A program made the translations under genes and the position numbers. The notes below the pieces were generated by a model. The model was given only the letters and a program-made list of their open reading frames with translations, had not been told where the DNA came from and ran no database searches. Shown here piece after piece: positions 6,718 to 6,966 of a stretch of DNA of 6,966 nt; within the stretch, counting starts at the first letter, position 1; every line of letters begins with the position of its first letter. Source of the stretch: Marinosulfonomonas sp. (lineage in GTDB: Bacteria > Pseudomonadota > Alphaproteobacteria > Rhodobacterales > Rhodobacteraceae); NCBI GenBank assembly GCA_019090845.1, contig JAHRVD010000200.1, forward strand, positions 1-6,966. The letters are read 5' to 3'.

Positions 6718-6754
6718 CAGCCCCGCATCAGACAGGTGCGGGGCTGGTGTTTTT
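6718..6754 (+). terminator. Intrinsic terminator, probably bidirectional
   Basis: A perfect 10-base GC-rich stem, CAGCCCCGCA (6718-6727) and TGCGGGGCTG (6737-6746), encloses a 9-base loop and is followed by GTG and five T (6750-6754). It begins 7 bases after the dehydrogenase stop. On the opposite strand the hairpin is followed by a T-rich run (complement of AACAAAA), so it can also end transcription of the converging thiolase-like gene, whose stop is at 6770. Confidence 0.9.
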
Positions 6755-6769
6755 CTGGATTACATCACG

Positions 6770-6918
6770 CTAAAGCGTCGCAGCCGTGCCCAAAATATTG
6801 GTAACCTGACTGGACAGAACGCCGCCATTGCCATGGCAAAGCGCCAGCTCTGCACCTTCGATCTGGCGCTCGCCTGTTTGACCGCGCAACTGACGCACGG
6901 CCTCGACCAGTGTGAACA
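6770..6918 (-). CDS. Thiolase-like protein, C-terminal 48 codons, cut by contig end
   Basis: Read leftward, codons 6916-6914 through 6775-6773 give FTLVEAVRQLRGQTGERQIE followed by GAELALCHGNGGVLSSQVTN and ILGTAATL, then TAG at 6772-6770. The block ALCHGNGGVLSS is the C-terminal signature of thiolase-like proteins of the SCP-x/acetyl-CoA acetyltransferase group, where CHGNGG aligns roughly with the second catalytic cysteine region (CxGGGxG) of classical thiolases. Only the end of the gene is present: upstream of 6918 the sequence is sequencing adapter, with an artificial in-frame TAA at 6928-6926 and a chimeric GTG at 6919-6917 that could be mistaken for a start. The gene converges on the dehydrogenase across the shared terminator. 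It is too short to compare with the thiolase fragment at the left edge, because the two cover opposite ends of the protein. Confidence 0.75.
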
Positions 6919-6966
6919 CTGTCTCTTATACACATCTGACGCTGCCGACGAAGCTAGAAGTGTAGA
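6919..6966. other. Illumina Nextera adapter contamination (not genomic)
   Basis: Bases 6919-6937 are CTGTCTCTTATACACATCT, the 19-base Tn5 mosaic end used in Nextera libraries. Bases 6938-6951 (GACGCTGCCGACGA) are the Nextera read-1-side adapter. Bases 6952-6959 (AGCTAGAA) occupy the i5 index position, the reverse complement of TTCTAGCT, which I remember as Nextera XT index S515. Bases 6960-6966 (GTGTAGA) begin the P5 flow-cell sequence. The order mosaic end, adapter, index, P5 is that of read-through from a short insert, not of a transposon in a genome. Confidence 0.97.

Noticed and set aside
1..6918. The two thiolase fragments as one gene on a circular molecule
   Set aside because: Joined end to end they would give only about 191 residues, far short of a thiolase of roughly 390, and the right end is an adapter read-through and not a circular join.
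6917..6919. GTG as start of a complete 49-codon gene at the right end
   Set aside because: The G of this codon comes from the adapter; the reading frame is the tail of a longer thiolase-like gene.
6919..6937. Tn5 mosaic end as evidence of a natural transposon
   Set aside because: It is followed directly by synthetic adapter, index and P5 sequence, and there is no transposase gene or target duplication.
1..6966. Search for CRISPR arrays, tRNA or rRNA genes, toxin-antitoxin or defence genes
   Set aside because: No direct-repeat arrays, RNA-gene signatures or such protein motifs were seen; nearly all of the window is occupied by the acyl-CoA genes.

Overview
The window reads as chromosomal DNA of an alphaproteobacterium, most likely Rhodobacterales (roseobacter type). 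This rests on overall protein flavour, moderately high GC with GC-rich third codon positions, tight operons with ATGA stop/start overlaps and AGGAG-type ribosome sites. The taxonomic call is a judgement from the sequence alone. The last 48 bases (6919-6966) are not genomic: they are an Illumina Nextera transposase adapter with an index, so the real contig ends at about 6918.

Layout. Two operons diverge from a 134-bp promoter region (4179-4312). The leftward (minus) operon holds, in order of transcription: a CoA-binding alpha subunit of an ADP-forming acyl-CoA synthetase (4178-2766), its ATP-grasp beta subunit (2769-2113), a small MaoC-fold acyl dehydratase homologue (2101-1601), an acyl-CoA dehydrogenase (1604-465) and the N-terminal 143 codons of a thiolase-like protein that runs off the left edge (430-1). 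The rightward (plus) operon holds a family III (CaiB/BaiF) CoA-transferase (4313-5548) and a second acyl-CoA dehydrogenase (5545-6711), and is closed by a hairpin terminator (6718-6754). Converging on that terminator from the right edge is the last 48 codons of a second thiolase-like gene (6916-6770, minus).

How they fit together. Every gene belongs to coenzyme A thioester catabolism. A carboxylic acid can be activated either by the ATP-dependent synthetase or by CoA transfer, oxidised at the alpha-beta bond by FAD-dependent dehydrogenases, hydrated by a MaoC-type protein and cleaved by a thiolase or retro-aldolase. The substrate cannot be read from the sequence. The gene mix (two dehydrogenases with the isovaleryl-CoA-dehydrogenase type of catalytic base, a MaoC half protein with an altered active site, and a thiolase homologue lacking the nucleophilic cysteine) recalls the aldolytic side-chain modules used for steroids and other branched acyl chains more than ordinary straight-chain beta-oxidation. 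That comparison is inference.

I found no RNA genes, CRISPR array, genuine mobile element, defence system or broken gene. The points worth a second look are the altered catalytic residues, the palindrome in the shared promoter region, and the adapter at the right end.
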